A stretch of 64,000 nucleotides of DNA from Pararge aegeria (GCF_905163445.1 NC_053184.1:15376001-15440000), one strand, 5' to 3'; shown: positions 1 through 11,705, counted from the stretch's first letter. Numbers and translations: made by a program. Notes: generated from the letters alone by a model not told the origin.

Positions 1-178
1 GAAGGGAGACAAAAAGACTTTTCTTAGGTTAACTTTTCAGGGTATTTCTAGGGACCGGGACCCTTTTACTAAGCCTCCGCTATCCGTTAATCCGTCTCTC
101 CGTTTGTCTGAAATGGGGCTATTTCTCATGAAACTTCATTGATGAAGTATTCGAATTTTCACAGAATATGTATTGTCT
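1..178 (+). repeat. Fragment of a TCTGTCTGTC-type dispersed repeat
   Basis: The stretch holds a block reading 'taagcctccgctatccg' followed by repeated 'cgtctctccgtttgtctg', then a segment about heat-stable looking 'catgaaacttcattgatg' and a 'ttttcacagaatatgtattg' end. A related block lies at 21705-21850, and a shorter one at 50803-50890. This order is common in lepidopteran intergenic DNA. No open frame is present, and the exact element type is not known to me. Confidence 0.4.
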
Positions 179-180
179 CT

Positions 181-335
181 ATCATCATCATCAACTTATT
201 ACCGGGCCATTACAGAACACAGGTCTCCTCACTGAATGAGCAGGGATTAGGCCGTAGTCCACCACGCTGGCCCAGTGGCGATTGGTGGGCTACACACGCC
301 CTTACGAACTTCTAGTATAGCTCTCTCCATCGCTG
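181..335 (-). mobile_element. SINE-B copy, 3' part
   Basis: On the minus strand this reads a GCGTGGTGGACTA block, then GAGGAGACCTGTG, a GGCCCGGTAAT block and an ATGATGATGAT tail (at 181-194 on the plus strand as atcatcatcat). The same order is seen at 15781-15899, 18930-19036 and 22641-22889. It is the 3' half of a tRNA-related lepidopteran SINE. It is moderately diverged. Confidence 0.7.
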
Positions 336-1386
336 AGTGAGTCTGAGCCTTCTAATGAGGTATTTAGTACACCACGTTCTAGATCCGTAAATCATCACTG
401 GCAATACACGCACCGTTTCATGAACATAGGCACTGAGTGATTTTGGATGAAAAGATATCACGAAGTATCCCACACGCGGCCCATCCGAGCTCCACCTCTT
501 CCTTGCGTCCTAGGTATAGTACTCGTCTACAATTTTGAGTGCAGAGCTCCCAATATTACTGGGTAGATCGGAAAATGAGCGTTAGACATCATTTTCGTCT
601 TACTTGTGTTCATAGTTATACGTAGGCCCACCTGTTAAAAAACTCTACTGAGGTCATTAAGCATCGTATTAAGATCGCCCAGAGTCTCTGCTATTATGAC
701 TACATTGTACTTGAGGCCTAAAAAAATATTAATTCCCGAGGGTAGTGGTTTACAGCAGCATTCCTCTTTTTACACTAAATATCGTCCTTTCTTAACGTTT
801 TAACAAATCAATCAAACAACTTATACATCGCGGGTAACACAAGCGTATAGTAAAGCTAGTAAGTAGTATTTACTAATGATATATTGGAAAATTGCAATTT
901 CATCCGTCATCAAAATAATAACAAGTCGAAGCTGCAAATTACATACCAGTAGGAAAGCACATTAGCTTCCATTCATCAACGACATGTGCGACCCTGTAAT
1001 AACACTTCTAACGTGTCAGGTTATTCCCACATACTGTCAGGTTAATAACACATACAGCTCTATGGGTACGTAATAGAGTTGAAAATGTTTCGCCAAGCTA
1101 TGCAAAGATGTGGAATGTGTTCAAGGCTTATTAGTTGCATTATTAGCTTGTTTATTTCCATATTATTAGTAATATGACTAAGAAGGATTTGTTATTTAAC
1201 GATACAAGAATATATTTTTATGATTTAAAAAGATTTTCATATTTACTTAATTAAATAATATTTAAACAGTATTTTAACAGATAAACATAAATTTAAATAA
1301 CTGTATTCAAAGTGTACATTACTTAAATATACTCGTAGTTAAGCATGTGAAATTAGCCAGTGAATTTGGAATATACAATTCATATG
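336..1386. other. Intergenic, nothing recognised
   Basis: AT-rich sequence with no frame longer than about 60 codons, no tRNA-like boxes and no repeat family that I recognise. Confidence 0.5.
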
Positions 1387-1521
1387 GACGGCCGATTGGC
1401 GCAATGGGCAGCGACTCTGCTTTCTGAGTCCAAGGCCGTGAGTACGATTCCCACAACTGGAAAATGTTTGTGTGATGAATGAATGTTTTTCAGTGTCTGG
1501 GTGTTTATATGTATATTATAA
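1387..1521 (+). mobile_element. SINE-A, 5' half, split by a non-LTR insertion
   Basis: Starts with GACGGCCGATTGGCGCA, a polymerase III box A-like segment, followed by the conserved 'tctgagtccaaggccgtgagt' stretch and a degenerate box B (AGTACGATTCC). It continues to 'gtatattataa' at 1511-1521. The second half of the same SINE resumes at 4170. The two halves align end to end with the unbroken copy at 57071-57342, so one SINE was split by the element at 1522-4169. Confidence 0.85.
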
Positions 1522-1549
1522 ATTCAATTCAAATTCAAATTCAAATTCA
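1522..1549 (-). repeat. GAATTT microsatellite tail of the non-LTR element
   Basis: On the plus strand 'aattcaattcaaattcaaat' and onward; four to five units of a 6-bp repeat at the 3' terminus of the retrotransposon. Short tandem tails like this are typical of CR1/L2-type elements. Confidence 0.75.
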
Positions 1550-1708
1550 TTTATTTCAAGTAGGCCTACTTTATAAGCACTTTTGAAACGTCAAGTATGC
1601 ATGTTTGTGTGACTCTACCACCGGTTCGGAAAGCAGATTCTACCGAGAAGAGCCGGCAAGAAACTCAGTAGTTGCTCTTTTCCAACATCAACATTTACAA
1701 TCATTTTG

Positions 1709-4168
1709 CTATCTTGCGGGAGATGAGAGCGAGGCTGGCTGCTTCCATTCTACCTTGTCATTGAGGAATTCATCAAATGTATAGTAACCTCGCTGTACTA
1801 GATGCGTTTTTACACATTTTTTAAATGTATGCATTGGTAGGTCAAGAATTTCCTTAGGAATCATGTTGTAAAAGCGTATACTCAACCCCACAAAGGAGTT
1901 CTGCACCTTTCGCAGACGATATGCAGATATCACTAATTTATGACCGTTTCTGGTAAGTCGATTGTTAATTTCAGCTTTTGATTTATAAAGATTAATATTT
2001 TGCCTCACAAAGACTATATTACTATAAATGTATTGCGAAGCTACTGTAAGAATACCTATTTGTTTAAATTTTTCACGAAGCGATTCGCGTGATCCAAGTT
2101 TATATATTGATCGTACGGCTCTTTTCTGTAGTATAAATATACTTTCAATATCTGCAGCTTTTCCCCACAGCAAGATCCCATAGGACATAATACTGTGAAA
2201 GTATGCGAAATAAACAAGCCTAGCTGTTTCAACATCGGTAAGCTGTCTAATTTTCCTGATTGCATATGCAGCTGAGCTGAGTTTACTCGCTAGGCTTTCT
2301 ATATGGGTACCCCACTGTAGCTTACAATCTAGGGTCACTCCTAGAAAAACAGTGGAGTTTTCTATTTCAAGTGTTTCTCCATTTATTATGATGTTTTTAT
2401 CAATTTTTTTTACGTTAGGCAAAACAAATTCCAAACACTTAGTTTTTTTTGCATTTAAAAGTAAGTTATTAACAGTAAACCAGTCTGACACATGTGACAA
2501 AGCACGGTTTACGTCGTCAAAATTATCTTTGTTTCTATCAGTCTTAAAAATGAGAGATGTATCATCTGCGAACAGTACAATCTCACAAGTGCCCCTGACA
2601 TGGTGTGGCAGATCATTTATATACACCAGAAACAATAAGGGACCCAAAATTGAGCCTTGTGGGACACCCATTAAGGCAGATGATCCCTTAGACTTTATGT
2701 CTTTTACGCATACCCTTTGAACTCTATCACTTAGATAAGAGGCAATTAAATTGAGTGCAACGTTTTTGATGCCATAGTGGCTTAGTTTTAATAACAACGT
2801 TTTGTGTTCAACGCAATCGAATGCTTTGGACAGATCACAGAAAACACCAATGGCATTCTGCGAACGTTCCCAGGCATCGTAAATATGCTTTATGAGTCTT
2901 GCGCCTGCATCCGTTGTACTACGACCTTTAGTGAAGCCGTACTGCTCCGGATGAAGTAAGTTATTTACATTAAAATGATTTAAAAGTTGATAAAGTATAA
3001 TTTTTTCAAAGACCTTACTAAGAGTTGGCAAGATTGAAATAGGCCTGTAATTGTTAAGGTCATTTTTATGACCGGATTTAAAAAGGGGTATTAATTTACT
3101 ACATTTCATTAGGTTCGGAAAAATACCCATATCAACACATTCATTAAAAATTACAGCTAGATAAGGGGCAATAACGTCAATAATGTTAGAAATGACCATC
3201 ACCGACATACCCCACAGATCACCGGTTTTTTTCAACTTTAATAACCTGAAATTCTTTACAATATCTATTGCAGATATATGTTTAAAATTAAATAAAACAT
3301 TGCACTCTTTAACATTATCTCTCAATATACGCTGAGCTGCTATTGGTGAAGAGCTTAGAGAATCTGTTAACAAAATGGGAACATTCTGAAAGAAGTTTTC
3401 GAAAGTATTAGCAACCTCCCTGTCAGACGTCACTTTATTGTTATCAACAATAAGTTCAAAATCCACATCACGAGATTTAGTTTTTCCTGACTCGTAATTA
3501 ACTATTTTCCAGGTTGTTTGTATTTTGTTATCAGATTTCATTATACTATATTTAATGTGTAGCGATTTCGCATTAGTGCAAACATTCTTAAATATTTTAG
3601 AGTATTTTTTTACGTGTTCTACGAAAGTTGGAGTATGATTAAATTGTTTTTCATCATACAGCTCATACAACTTCTCCCTACTTTTATATATACCTACAGT
3701 AGCCCAGTCACTAAATTTTAATTTATTACTGACATTGATGTGCTTAAAGTTGAATACTCTATTAAATTCGTTGTTTATAGTATTAAATAGTGCACTATAA
3801 AGACTGTCCGGATGAAAATGTTCGCACGCAATACCAGGGATTTTCGCAGTAATTTCACGTTTGAATCGCATTAATTTAGTCTTAGTTATTGGCCTACACT
3901 TTATAATCTGTCTGCTTTTATTGATAGTATTTAAAACAGTAATAAGTTGACCACAATGATCTGACCTTAAATTATTAATTATTCTTTTATCTAAAATGTC
4001 ACAATTGAAAAAAATATTATCTAAGCAGGATGCTGAAGTTGCAGTTACTCTAGTAGGTTCACTAAAAGTGTGACACAAATTAAAACATTTAAATAAGTTA
4101 AGCAATCTAGCAGTTGTTGCATTTTCTAGTAAAATGTCGACATTGAAATCGCCACATACAATTACTTT
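1709..4168 (-). CDS. Partial ORF2: endonuclease end plus reverse transcriptase
   Basis: The frame is open from the insertion boundary near 4168 to the TAG at 1709-1711, about 819 codons; no true start codon is present because the 5' end is missing. The first residues carry the endonuclease motif GDFNVD (about 4123-4157). Next comes an endonuclease C-terminal block with LDNIFFN and SDHCGQ. The reverse transcriptase domain follows with LLKCSKLIPLFKSG-like and NNYRPISILP blocks, GFTKGRSTTDA, FCDLSKAFDCVEH, GVPQGSILGPLLFLVYINDLP (motif B') and the catalytic FADDTSLIF. The C-terminal part has the usual thumb and tail region (YGILLWG). The protein copies element RNA into DNA at a nicked target. No internal stop or frameshift is seen. 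Clade placement (CR1/Rex1 versus Jockey) rests on the tandem-repeat tail and is tentative. Confidence 0.9.
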   Translation of the reverse strand, partial: KVIVCGDFNVDILLENATTARLLNLFKCFNLCHTFSEPTRVTATSASCLDNIFFNCDILDKRIINNLRSDHCGQLITVLNTINKSRQIIKCRPITKTKLMRFKREITAKIPGIACEHFHPDSLYSALFNTINNEFNRVFNFKHINVSNKLKFSDWATVGIYKSREKLYELYDEKQFNHTPTFVEHVKKYSKIFKNVCTNAKSLHIKYSIMKSDNKIQTTWKIVNYESGKTKSRDVDFELIVDNNKVTSDREVANTFENFFQNVPILLTDSLSSSPIAAQRILRDNVKECNVLFNFKHISAIDIVKNFRLLKLKKTGDLWGMSVMVISNIIDVIAPYLAVIFNECVDMGIFPNLMKCSKLIPLFKSGHKNDLNNYRPISILPTLSKVFEKIILYQLLNHFNVNNLLHPEQYGFTKGRSTTDAGARLIKHIYDAWERSQNAIGVFCDLSKAFDCVEHKTLLLKLSHYGIKNVALNLIASYLSDRVQRVCVKDIKSKGSSALMGVPQGSILGPLLFLVYINDLPHHVRGTCEIVLFADDTSLIFKTDRNKDNFDDVNRALSHVSDWFTVNNLLLNAKKTKCLEFVLPNVKKIDKNIIINGETLEIENSTVFLGVTLDCKLQWGTHIESLASKLSSAAYAIRKIRQLTDVETARLVYFAYFHSIMSYGILLWGKAADIESIFILQKRAVRSIYKLGSRESLREKFKQIGILTVASQYIYSNIVFVRQNINLYKSKAEINNRLTRNGHKLVISAYRLRKVQNSFVGLSIRFYNMIPKEILDLPMHTFKKCVKTHLVQRGYYTFDEFLNDKVEWKQPASLSSPAR

Positions 4169-4169
4169 T

Positions 4170-4310
4170 TTATAAGTATTTATGTATGTTATTCATAAAA
4201 ATATTAATCAGTCATCTCATCTCACCCTTAACTGGAGCTACGCTTACTTTAGGGCTAGATGGCGATGTGTGTATTGTCGTAGTATATTTATTTATTTATT
4301 ATTATATGAA
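4170..4310 (+). mobile_element. SINE-A, 3' half, split by a non-LTR insertion
   Basis: Starts at 'ttataagtatttatg', then 'ttattcataaaaatatt', 'agctacgcttactttagggc', 'tagatggcgatgtgtgt' and a TATTTATTTATTT tail. It is the direct continuation of the half at 1387-1521. Confidence 0.85.
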
Positions 4311-4674
4311 ATAATGTGATTGGGTAAAGTAATATTTTCATTAGTGAGTGAATACTTATAATAAACCATAAATAGGACATTTTAAATTTGTTTTTGGTTT
4401 TTTGATAAAAACCTCTGTTGTCTCTAAATTAGTCTGCAACGTATCTTACTATCAATGCAATTTTTTTGAATATACGACACATATGCAAAATAAAAAAGGA
4501 AATTGTAGTTTTAATGCCAAATATCAAACCAGAAAGGTAGGAGTCGGTATTTTATAATATTTATCCTTAGCGGCTATTCGCTACTTTCCATTACGTTTTC
4601 GGTTTATTTTATTTTATTTTTGAACTTGTTATTTATATATCAAATTAACTACGTATTATATAATAATACAAAGC

Positions 4675-4802
4675 TGTGAAAGCCTAGTTCGTCTTCACTT
4701 TTGGAGGACCGAGTTAGCAACCCAGCACGCACCTATAACTTCTTAGTTATGAGTGTTTTAAGCAATTAAAATATCACTTGCTTCAATGTGAAGGAAAACA
4801 TA
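4675..4802 (+). mobile_element. SINE-B head fragment
   Basis: Contains 'gtgaaagcctagttcg', then a CCCAGCACGCACCTATAAC block, 'gagtgttttaagcaatt' and 'aaatatcacttgcttcaatg'. These are the tRNA-related 5' part and early body of the family whose 3' half is at 22750-22889. The rest of the SINE is missing here. Confidence 0.55.
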
Positions 4803-6661
4803 TTTATCTATTTAACATTAGTTATTTATTTTAATTATTATTCATTTTTCTTACACATTTTTGTGTACCCTATAACGGTTACCCACGTTATATACTCTAA
4901 AACTGTATGTATACAGTAGAATGTACAGAAGAATGTATTCTTCAATATAATTTGAATATGTTCCTTCTCCTGAAAACTGAGTCGTTTGTAATCGTGCCTT
5001 TATTCTTACTTAGCATACGACAATTTTTTCGCCCTTGACATTCAGGGTGCATAAGCAATGTGCTGTGAATGCCAGTGGCACCTAATGAGTTGTGAACATC
5101 GAGCTGCCCTCGTTGTTAGAATGACTTCATACAGCTGAGCGATACACGAGTGGTTAAACAGGCAGCATTTATAGGAGGGTGATTCTATTATGGGTCAGGC
5201 GCAATAATTTATTATCATACACGTATTTATGGGGTTACCCTGGGGGGCTAGGGGAGAGCAGTTGCCCCCCTGGAAATCTCGGCGACAATTTTTGAACTCT
5301 CTTAAAAAATGTGTGGAGGCCAAGATACAGAGAAAATGAAAAAAAATATCGTTTTGGCTTCAGTATCGATTATAGAGGGCCCACATCCGCGGCTGTTTTG
5401 TGTAATTGATACACAAAACAGTCACGAATGATCTGACCTCAGAAGCGTGCCCACTGCAACTGATCATCCACGTATTAAGTATCAGAAGTTGAATAGGACA
5501 TCAATTAAATGAAGTATCACTGTTATATTGGATAGAAGCAGGAGTTATTTTGCGGAATTAAAGTACTCGTATATGCAAATTAGATTAAACTTAACATGCT
5601 GTGAGTTGTTAAGGGAAATGCCGAAGCTACTTGATGCGGCAGTAACGCTCAACCGTTTCCAGGAAATAGCGGAAATGTGCACCAAATCAGTGTAACCTGT
5701 GAAAGTTGTTAAGACCCTTTTCTCGAGAAGGAAAAGAGCTGATGTTTTCTAAGACACAGAAAAGATCTTCATAAAGAATCTTTATAGCTGAAAACCATAT
5801 CAATCATGACAGCGTTACTCAGAATTAACAGCATCAAAATCAGTTAATTTGTTTGGAATCTGAAAACTTGTAAGATACCAAATGCACCCGTGTTCAAAGA
5901 AGAAGCCCACATCAAACTAAGCATGCTTTTGGTTATCAGAACCGTGTCAGTTACCAAGTTCAAGTAATATATTTGGAGCATATTATTATACCCAAGCTTT
6001 TTTATCGGTAACATAATCTTTTATGTTGTAATAGGACTTTTATATCATGACATTCCTTACAAAATTTCTTTAACCAGCAAAAATCCGTATTCCCGAAAAT
6101 ATTCATAAATTCTCAAGAAAGGATGATCCATTCTTAAATTAAATTCCAAGGAAATCCTGAATGTCCCGTATAGAAAATGTGAAACTTGGATAAAACAATT
6201 AGAGATAATAGTTGTTTCCAAACTAATAGGATTCGGATGAAATTTTAGATAGATTTGCGAATACTTCGCAAATTAATTGCTTTTAAGAGCTTTTGACCGA
6301 AATTAATTCAAAATTAAATCACTATTTTATTCGTTTACTTTCCTTTCGTGCCTAGACGACGGATAATTAATTAATGGGACTTCGAAATTTCAAACTCAAA
6401 ATATTCTTTATTCAATTAAAAGACTTGAAGCTCTTTTAGATCGTTAATTAATTGGTTCTATTTAGTCGACCGTTTGTAATTCACACTGTTTATAGTATAA
6501 TATATATAATACAATATTTTTTCTCAAATTATCTTGGACCCCAAAAGTAGGATATCCCGTGTCTTGGGGTTGAGGTGTCTTCCCATATGTGCATTGAGAT
6601 AAGTGCAAAAACAGAGAGAATACATATTTAGAAGTTTACATTATCTACATTCAATTTATTA
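4803..6661. other. Intergenic, one hairpin, no gene
   Basis: AT-rich sequence without convincing coding frames. The only notable structure is a perfect 12-bp inverted repeat at 5393-5404 and 5410-5421 (CTGTTTTGTGTA with a 5-base loop). Confidence 0.5.
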
Positions 6662-6722
6662 TGTGTATAAGTGTGTGTGTGTATGTGTGATGCGTGCATG
6701 CGCGTGTGTTTGTGTGCGTGCG
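6662..6722. repeat. TG-rich microsatellite
   Basis: Imperfect (TG)n run with interspersed GCG and CATGCG, about 60 bases. Confidence 0.8.
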
Positions 6723-6839
6723 AACCAAGAAGTGGCTATTTTTTTTTAATTCGAATAAGTCAAATTTATAGTAGGTACTTAAGTTCCGTTCGTGTATGTG
6801 TCTGTGTATCTGTATTTCGGTTAAATAAACCAGTTTGAA

Positions 6840-6965
6840 CCATCGTCATTTTATTAGTGTCCCACTGCTAGGAAATGTTCTCTTTCATTTTCACAGAGGC
6901 ATTTATTTTAGAGCAAATACCCACCATCTTGATGCATCAATCGCATAACCTCTTGCGCGGCTAGC
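6840..6965 (-). repeat. Dispersed lepidopteran repeat fragment
   Basis: Contains 'tgtcccactgctaggaaatg' and 'agagcaaatacccaccat', which resemble on the opposite strand the 'ccagcagtgggctgat' block at 38747-38762. The complete element is not present. Confidence 0.4.
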
Positions 6966-9111
6966 CCAATTTTTTGAGAAGGCTATAATCTATATAATGA
7001 TGATTTGAACTTTTAAATTACAGCCCTAGATATCTCAGCCCTTAATATTATTAATGTTAGTATTAAAGTCCATCATTTTTCAAAAAACATGTCAGGCTAA
7101 AACTTTGTATTAAAAATATGGCTAACCACACCGACAAAAATTTTACCCCCAGAAGGATGAATAAAGAGGATGAAGTTAGTTTGCTAGAATTTGCTTTTTT
7201 ATTCATTTTTAGCCCAATTATTGTGGAAAGCTATAAGTTAAATAACATCACGCTACGACCTTTAGGAGTCGGACGATGCAAGGCAGTGGGTGGCATGATA
7301 TAAGTTTGTATGCGATAACGATAAGAATACGACTAGTAAATAATATTTGTATCTGCAATATAAAAACGTAAATAAGCCGTAATTTAAGCCTACTGCAGAA
7401 TGTTTAATAAAATTTCGGCCGGCTTAATATCGTAATGACTACGGGGTCGATTGATTAAAACGGTTATCACTAACGAGCAGGACCTTTTTTGTTATTTGGT
7501 CACGTACTTATAACAAAAAAAAAACACAAAGCCAAGGCCTAGCTGGGGATATTAGGTTATTAATTAAGGATATTTCATTATTTTTTTTGCGATTATATAG
7601 ATGAGATGGTCTGTACGGATCACGATGTTGTATGTTCGATTCCGGGATAGAGTTAAATATTGTTAAGAGGAACCGATTCTTATTTAAATTCATTCAATCG
7701 ATTGGAATAAAACGATTTTACGAACCTCAATTTCAGTTCTTTTATGGATTTACTGTGCGCGCAGCTATGACTACGAGTATTTTGAAGCGGCAGGACGTTT
7801 AAATGGTCATTAGTTATTCCATGCAGAACATTTCTCTTAAATTGCTTTCTTATTCTTTGAAATTAGTTAAAAGGGTTCCTCATATTTTGGGTACCTAAGT
7901 AATTTTTATTCCTAAAATTAAGCTTTTTCTATTTTAACTTCTTGCTTTAATCGACACAAATCTATTTTAAAAATTTGTATAAATTATTCCATTTTTGTTC
8001 TTGGCAGTGAATATGCACGTGGGAGGTTGGAGTTTACCGGAGATAAGCGTAAAAACAAACTCAGATGAGTTATATATATATAGTATTAAGTTATTGATAT
8101 AGATTTCAAGGGTTCAAAATGCAGAATATCTTACTATCAAGAGGCCGGGAACAAGCTGTAGGGAATGTAACAGTTAGGTACATGTATTGAATAAAGAGGT
8201 ATTTATTCGCAATTTAATTTGCCTGTAGTCTAACTGTTAGTAGGTATAGTTCTGATTTCTGAGTACGTATAAAAACAAGAGCTTGCGGCGAGAGGTATAT
8301 TCGGCGGCCATCTTGACACTTGCGATTTTGCGGATAGATTGAGAACGGTTCAGTCTGCGGAGAGAAAAGAAGATAAACATCTTTACTCACGCCTTACCTT
8401 TTTTACCGTAACATCTCAGTTGTGAGACTTCATGCCTTTTGCTTTTAAAAGAGTATCACATAGCAGAAACGACGAAGGGGAAATTAAATTGTCTCTAGAA
8501 GAAAATGTTTCTTGCGTTATTCTTTCCACTCAATGATGACGCGTTCATAAAACTCTCTCAGTAAAAGTCACGTCGCTGAAATAAATTATTACGACTGAAA
8601 ATAAATAGACTGAGTGTTTCAAGTAAAACCTTTTCACGAGTATTCAGTTTTATGGTATGGGTATACTCAAGTTGTTAAGTTTATTATCAGACAAAATTAT
8701 TGTGCTAGCTTTATATATTATGTTTCGAGAAGGGTTCGCAAACTTATTTATTCTTCCTAGTCTACTGGGAAACCGGCTGTACAAAAGTTACGTAGTTATT
8801 TTCTATTATTAATCAAAAGTTCCGCCACAGATGGTGTCGATAATTATTTATTCGGTTTAATAAAAGTTTTTGGACAAAAGTAGGTTAGAACATTATTTCT
8901 AACGAGAAGTTGAGTAATACTGATATACAATAAAAAAGTGGTTTAAGTTGTTATCTCAAATACAAGGTTCCTGATGGTACGACCACTTAAACGGCTTAAG
9001 GCTTTTCACACGTGCATAGTTGCTTATCGTACATTCAGAGAGGTTTCCAAGTTAGTAGAATGAGTATTAAGTATTCATGACAGCTTGGTAGTTACCATGA
9101 TGGTATAAAGG
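6966..9111. other. Intergenic, nothing recognised
   Basis: No frame above 61 codons and no tRNA-like boxes. The short frames at 7118-7303 and 7508-7693 have no recognisable motif and look random. Confidence 0.5.
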
Positions 9112-9668
9112 CCCGCTTGCACCAGGGTTATTTTTTTTAACTTAGTTCTGCTAATCTGGGGTTAAATTACAAATATGCCTTGTACAAGTGCTAGGGACTA
9201 AGCTTGGGTTATATTTTTAAATTTTTTACCCACCAATACTGAAGGTTAAATAACTAACTCAGTTACTCAGGATTAGTAATGTCAACTTTTATAAGTACGA
9301 GAGAGCCTTTGAGTTCAATAAAGAAAGACCCATGTTCTTATTGAACTCAAAGGCTGTGTTCCAGCATTAATCATAATTATCAAATATAATATCCCATTAC
9401 ATTATTATTAATAATTATATTAATAATAAACAAAGTAATTATTTATTATAATACACGTTTAAAGCTCTCTCACGCATAGTACCCTATTTCATATTTGTTC
9501 GAATTATATTACGTGACCGATGTTACCAGCGTAAAGAAATGAAATCCCGGTTTAACTAACTGTGTTACTTTTTGATGACGCAACAAAATATAGCATTAAA
9601 ATTTTAACCACTTAGTGTAAAAAACCCGGTGTTACATAATTTTAACCCAGCTATTTACGCAAGGTTTC
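9112..9668. mobile_element. Candidate foldback DNA element with central hairpin
   Basis: The left end has 'gcttgcaccagggttatt' and the right end, read on the minus strand, has 'aaaccttgcg' followed by 'agctgggttaaaatt', so the ends are roughly inverted copies. Near the middle is a perfect 18-bp inverted repeat (9304-9321 and 9338-9355, arm AGCCTTTGAGTTCAATAA) around a 16-base loop. No coding frame. The ends are too diverged to fix the boundaries or a target duplication. Confidence 0.35.
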
Positions 9669-10789
9669 CTAAGAATACTATTATAGACTAATTTTCAAAA
9701 AAATAAGAAAAAAAAACCTATAATTAAATTAAACGATTTCTCATACGGATGTCAAAAAACTTATTGCATTCGTAGGAAAGGTTATATCAAATGTCTAGTA
9801 AAGTTTTTGTTGTATTTAACATCAGGCTGGAGCTAAGCGATAGTGGTAAGAGAGTGTGGGTAATACGTGATGGTTCGGTGTATATCGTGTAGATAAAAGT
9901 TTGTATGGGACATTCGAAAGGCTTATAAATTACTAGGCGATATTCAACCTGTCAAACATTTTGTATGATCGCGTCGACAGGATGGGCAATTTTTTCGTGA
10001 AACAAATCGCCACTGTTACATTAATTCATGAGCACGCCGAGTAACACCTGCAGCCAGATACTGTAGAAATGTTTGATTACATGAAAGAGAGACGAGTGTT
10101 CGGGGTACTATAGCGGCAGATTTAAAAACTTTTTATACCACTCATGCCCCTTTTCACTTACGCCGAACATGCCAATGCCTTAATAAGTAATACCTAATCT
10201 ATATAGTACCCACTATGCAAGCCTTATCTGGATGTCTATAAAAGTTTTGATTACTTTTCGCACTGTTTACGCTTACTGAAGTTTTTTCATAATTCAACTA
10301 TTCAAGAAAGAGGCATGCACTTTTTTACACGTTTTTACTTAAGCCAAACAAGTCACTGCCTAAATAAGTAACACCTAATCTAAGGAGATTCATTGGATAA
10401 CATACATATATTGGTATATATACATTTAAATTACAGTTTACACCAATCGATTTTCACTAGGCAACTCATATGCTCTATGAAAATGAGTTACCTAACTTGT
10501 CTTTGAATTCTTGTGACGTTGTCATAATTTGTGTTTGATGTTGTTTTGGCTTTTAACTGGCGATCTTCTATTTTTATTTTTCGTTAAGATTCATGAAGGT
10601 TTCAAGGTTATTAAAAAATACTGAATTTATATTTTTTAAAATCTTAAAACCAACATTAAAGATTCCCGTGACGTTTCCTAGGAAACTTTACTAAAACTAT
10701 TTGTCACGTAACTTCCACACAAAAATCGTTCGTATTGTATAACGAAAATTTGGCAGTGAATATTATTTATAGCTGGAGAGATGAATGGA
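9669..10789. other. Intergenic with a diverged direct duplication
   Basis: Two related segments at about 10147-10202 and 10318-10382 share 'taagtaatacctaatcta' versus 'taagtaacacctaatcta' and similar upstream 'ccaatgcct'/'cactgcct' blocks. Nothing coding is visible. Confidence 0.45.
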
Positions 10790-11088
10790 AAGCTACTAGG
10801 GGACCGACAACAGATCTCTTCGATCCCGCTAAGAAACCCAAGGGTTTTCATCTGCCTCGTAACCTGTGGTGACTAAACCGGCTAAGAACAGGGCCTGGAC
10901 GCTGCATCTATCTTTTGCATAATTGAGGATGAAAACCATCCAACACATGTGGCTGTGGCGAATATGATCAGACGATGGAGCACATAATCCAGCGCTGCCT
11001 ATCTATTATACTAGGGATTGCCCAACGACTTTTTGATCTCCCTGTTCGGACTATCACATGGTTGGAGAATCTGGAAATTGACTTATAA
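10790..11088 (+). pseudogene. Decayed non-LTR retrotransposon ORF2 C-terminus
   Basis: Conceptual translation with frame changes gives KPKGFHLPRNLW, LRTGPGRC, CGCGEYDQTMEHIIQRC and a final SHGWRIWKL. This is the C-terminal block that follows the reverse transcriptase in many insect non-LTR elements: a fixed leucine/arginine segment, a Cys-rich CxCG...QTMEHI..C motif and a closing WL.-type end. Stops interrupt it (for example after the LW pair and after the Cys motif), so it is an old dead copy. A short AT-rich 3' region with AATAAA follows to about 11122. Confidence 0.7.
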
Positions 11089-11601
11089 CTGATTAATTTT
11101 TAGATAATATCAATAAAATAAATCGCAGTAACATCCCTCTTTTTTTAATTAATACTCGTGCATAACCGGAGGAGTTGCTAGTTCCAATAAAATACATCGA
11201 TGTCCAAGCATCTTTAAGGAGAAGCTTATAATAATTCCATTACGCAAGGAAGACTGTTGATATTCTATTGAATAACAATATCATGCTCTGCTGATTTTCC
11301 GATATAGGATATTGTCGGTTCCATAATAAGAATGCGTTCTACACGATATTGGGTTCCGAGGAAGGGTTCTTTTATATTTTTCTATTACACTAAGGCAATG
11401 TGGCTGTTTAACATCCGATACATGGACGTCACGTCACGTCAAGGGTTATACGGTTTTCTCATTTACAATGAACAATTTATGGCTGGACAAGAACACGGTT
11501 CATCGTCATCATTGTGAACCAATTACCAGTCTACTACAGGGTTTCCTGTATATCTACCTGTGTATCTTCTTGATCTACTATTTACGTATATTATATATAT
11601 T

Positions 11602-11690
11602 CATCATCACAATAAACCCGTTACCGGCCCAATGCAGAGCGCAAAGGATCAGCTTGGTTGTTCAGCACTGAAATGCAGCCAGCATTCTTG
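11602..11690 (-). mobile_element. SINE-B 3' fragment
   Basis: Plus-strand 'tcatcatcacaataaacccg' followed by 'ttaccggcccaatgcagagc' matches the reverse of the 3' end of SINE-B (GGCCGGTAATGGGTTGAT and ATGATGA). Confidence 0.55.
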
Positions 11691-11705
11691 GCACCATTTC
11701 ACGTG

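Larger units (their letters stand above)
1522..4169 (-). mobile_element. 5'-truncated non-LTR retrotransposon (CR1/Jockey-like)
   Basis: About 2.65 kb inserted in a SINE-A. The hexamer TTATAA is found on both sides (1516-1521 and 4170-4175), consistent with a target-site duplication. The 3' end on the minus strand finishes in tandem GAATTT units rather than poly(A), as in the CR1/L2 branch; a roughly 180-base 3' untranslated region precedes it. The 5' end is cut inside the apurinic-type endonuclease domain, which is usual for abortive target-primed reverse transcription. The reverse transcriptase frame is open with no stop, so the insertion is probably young. A further 3'-end fragment of the same family lies at 24950-25075. 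Confidence 0.85.

Noticed and set aside
2352..2720. 122-codon plus-strand frame
   Set aside because: It is antisense to the reverse transcriptase core of the non-LTR element.
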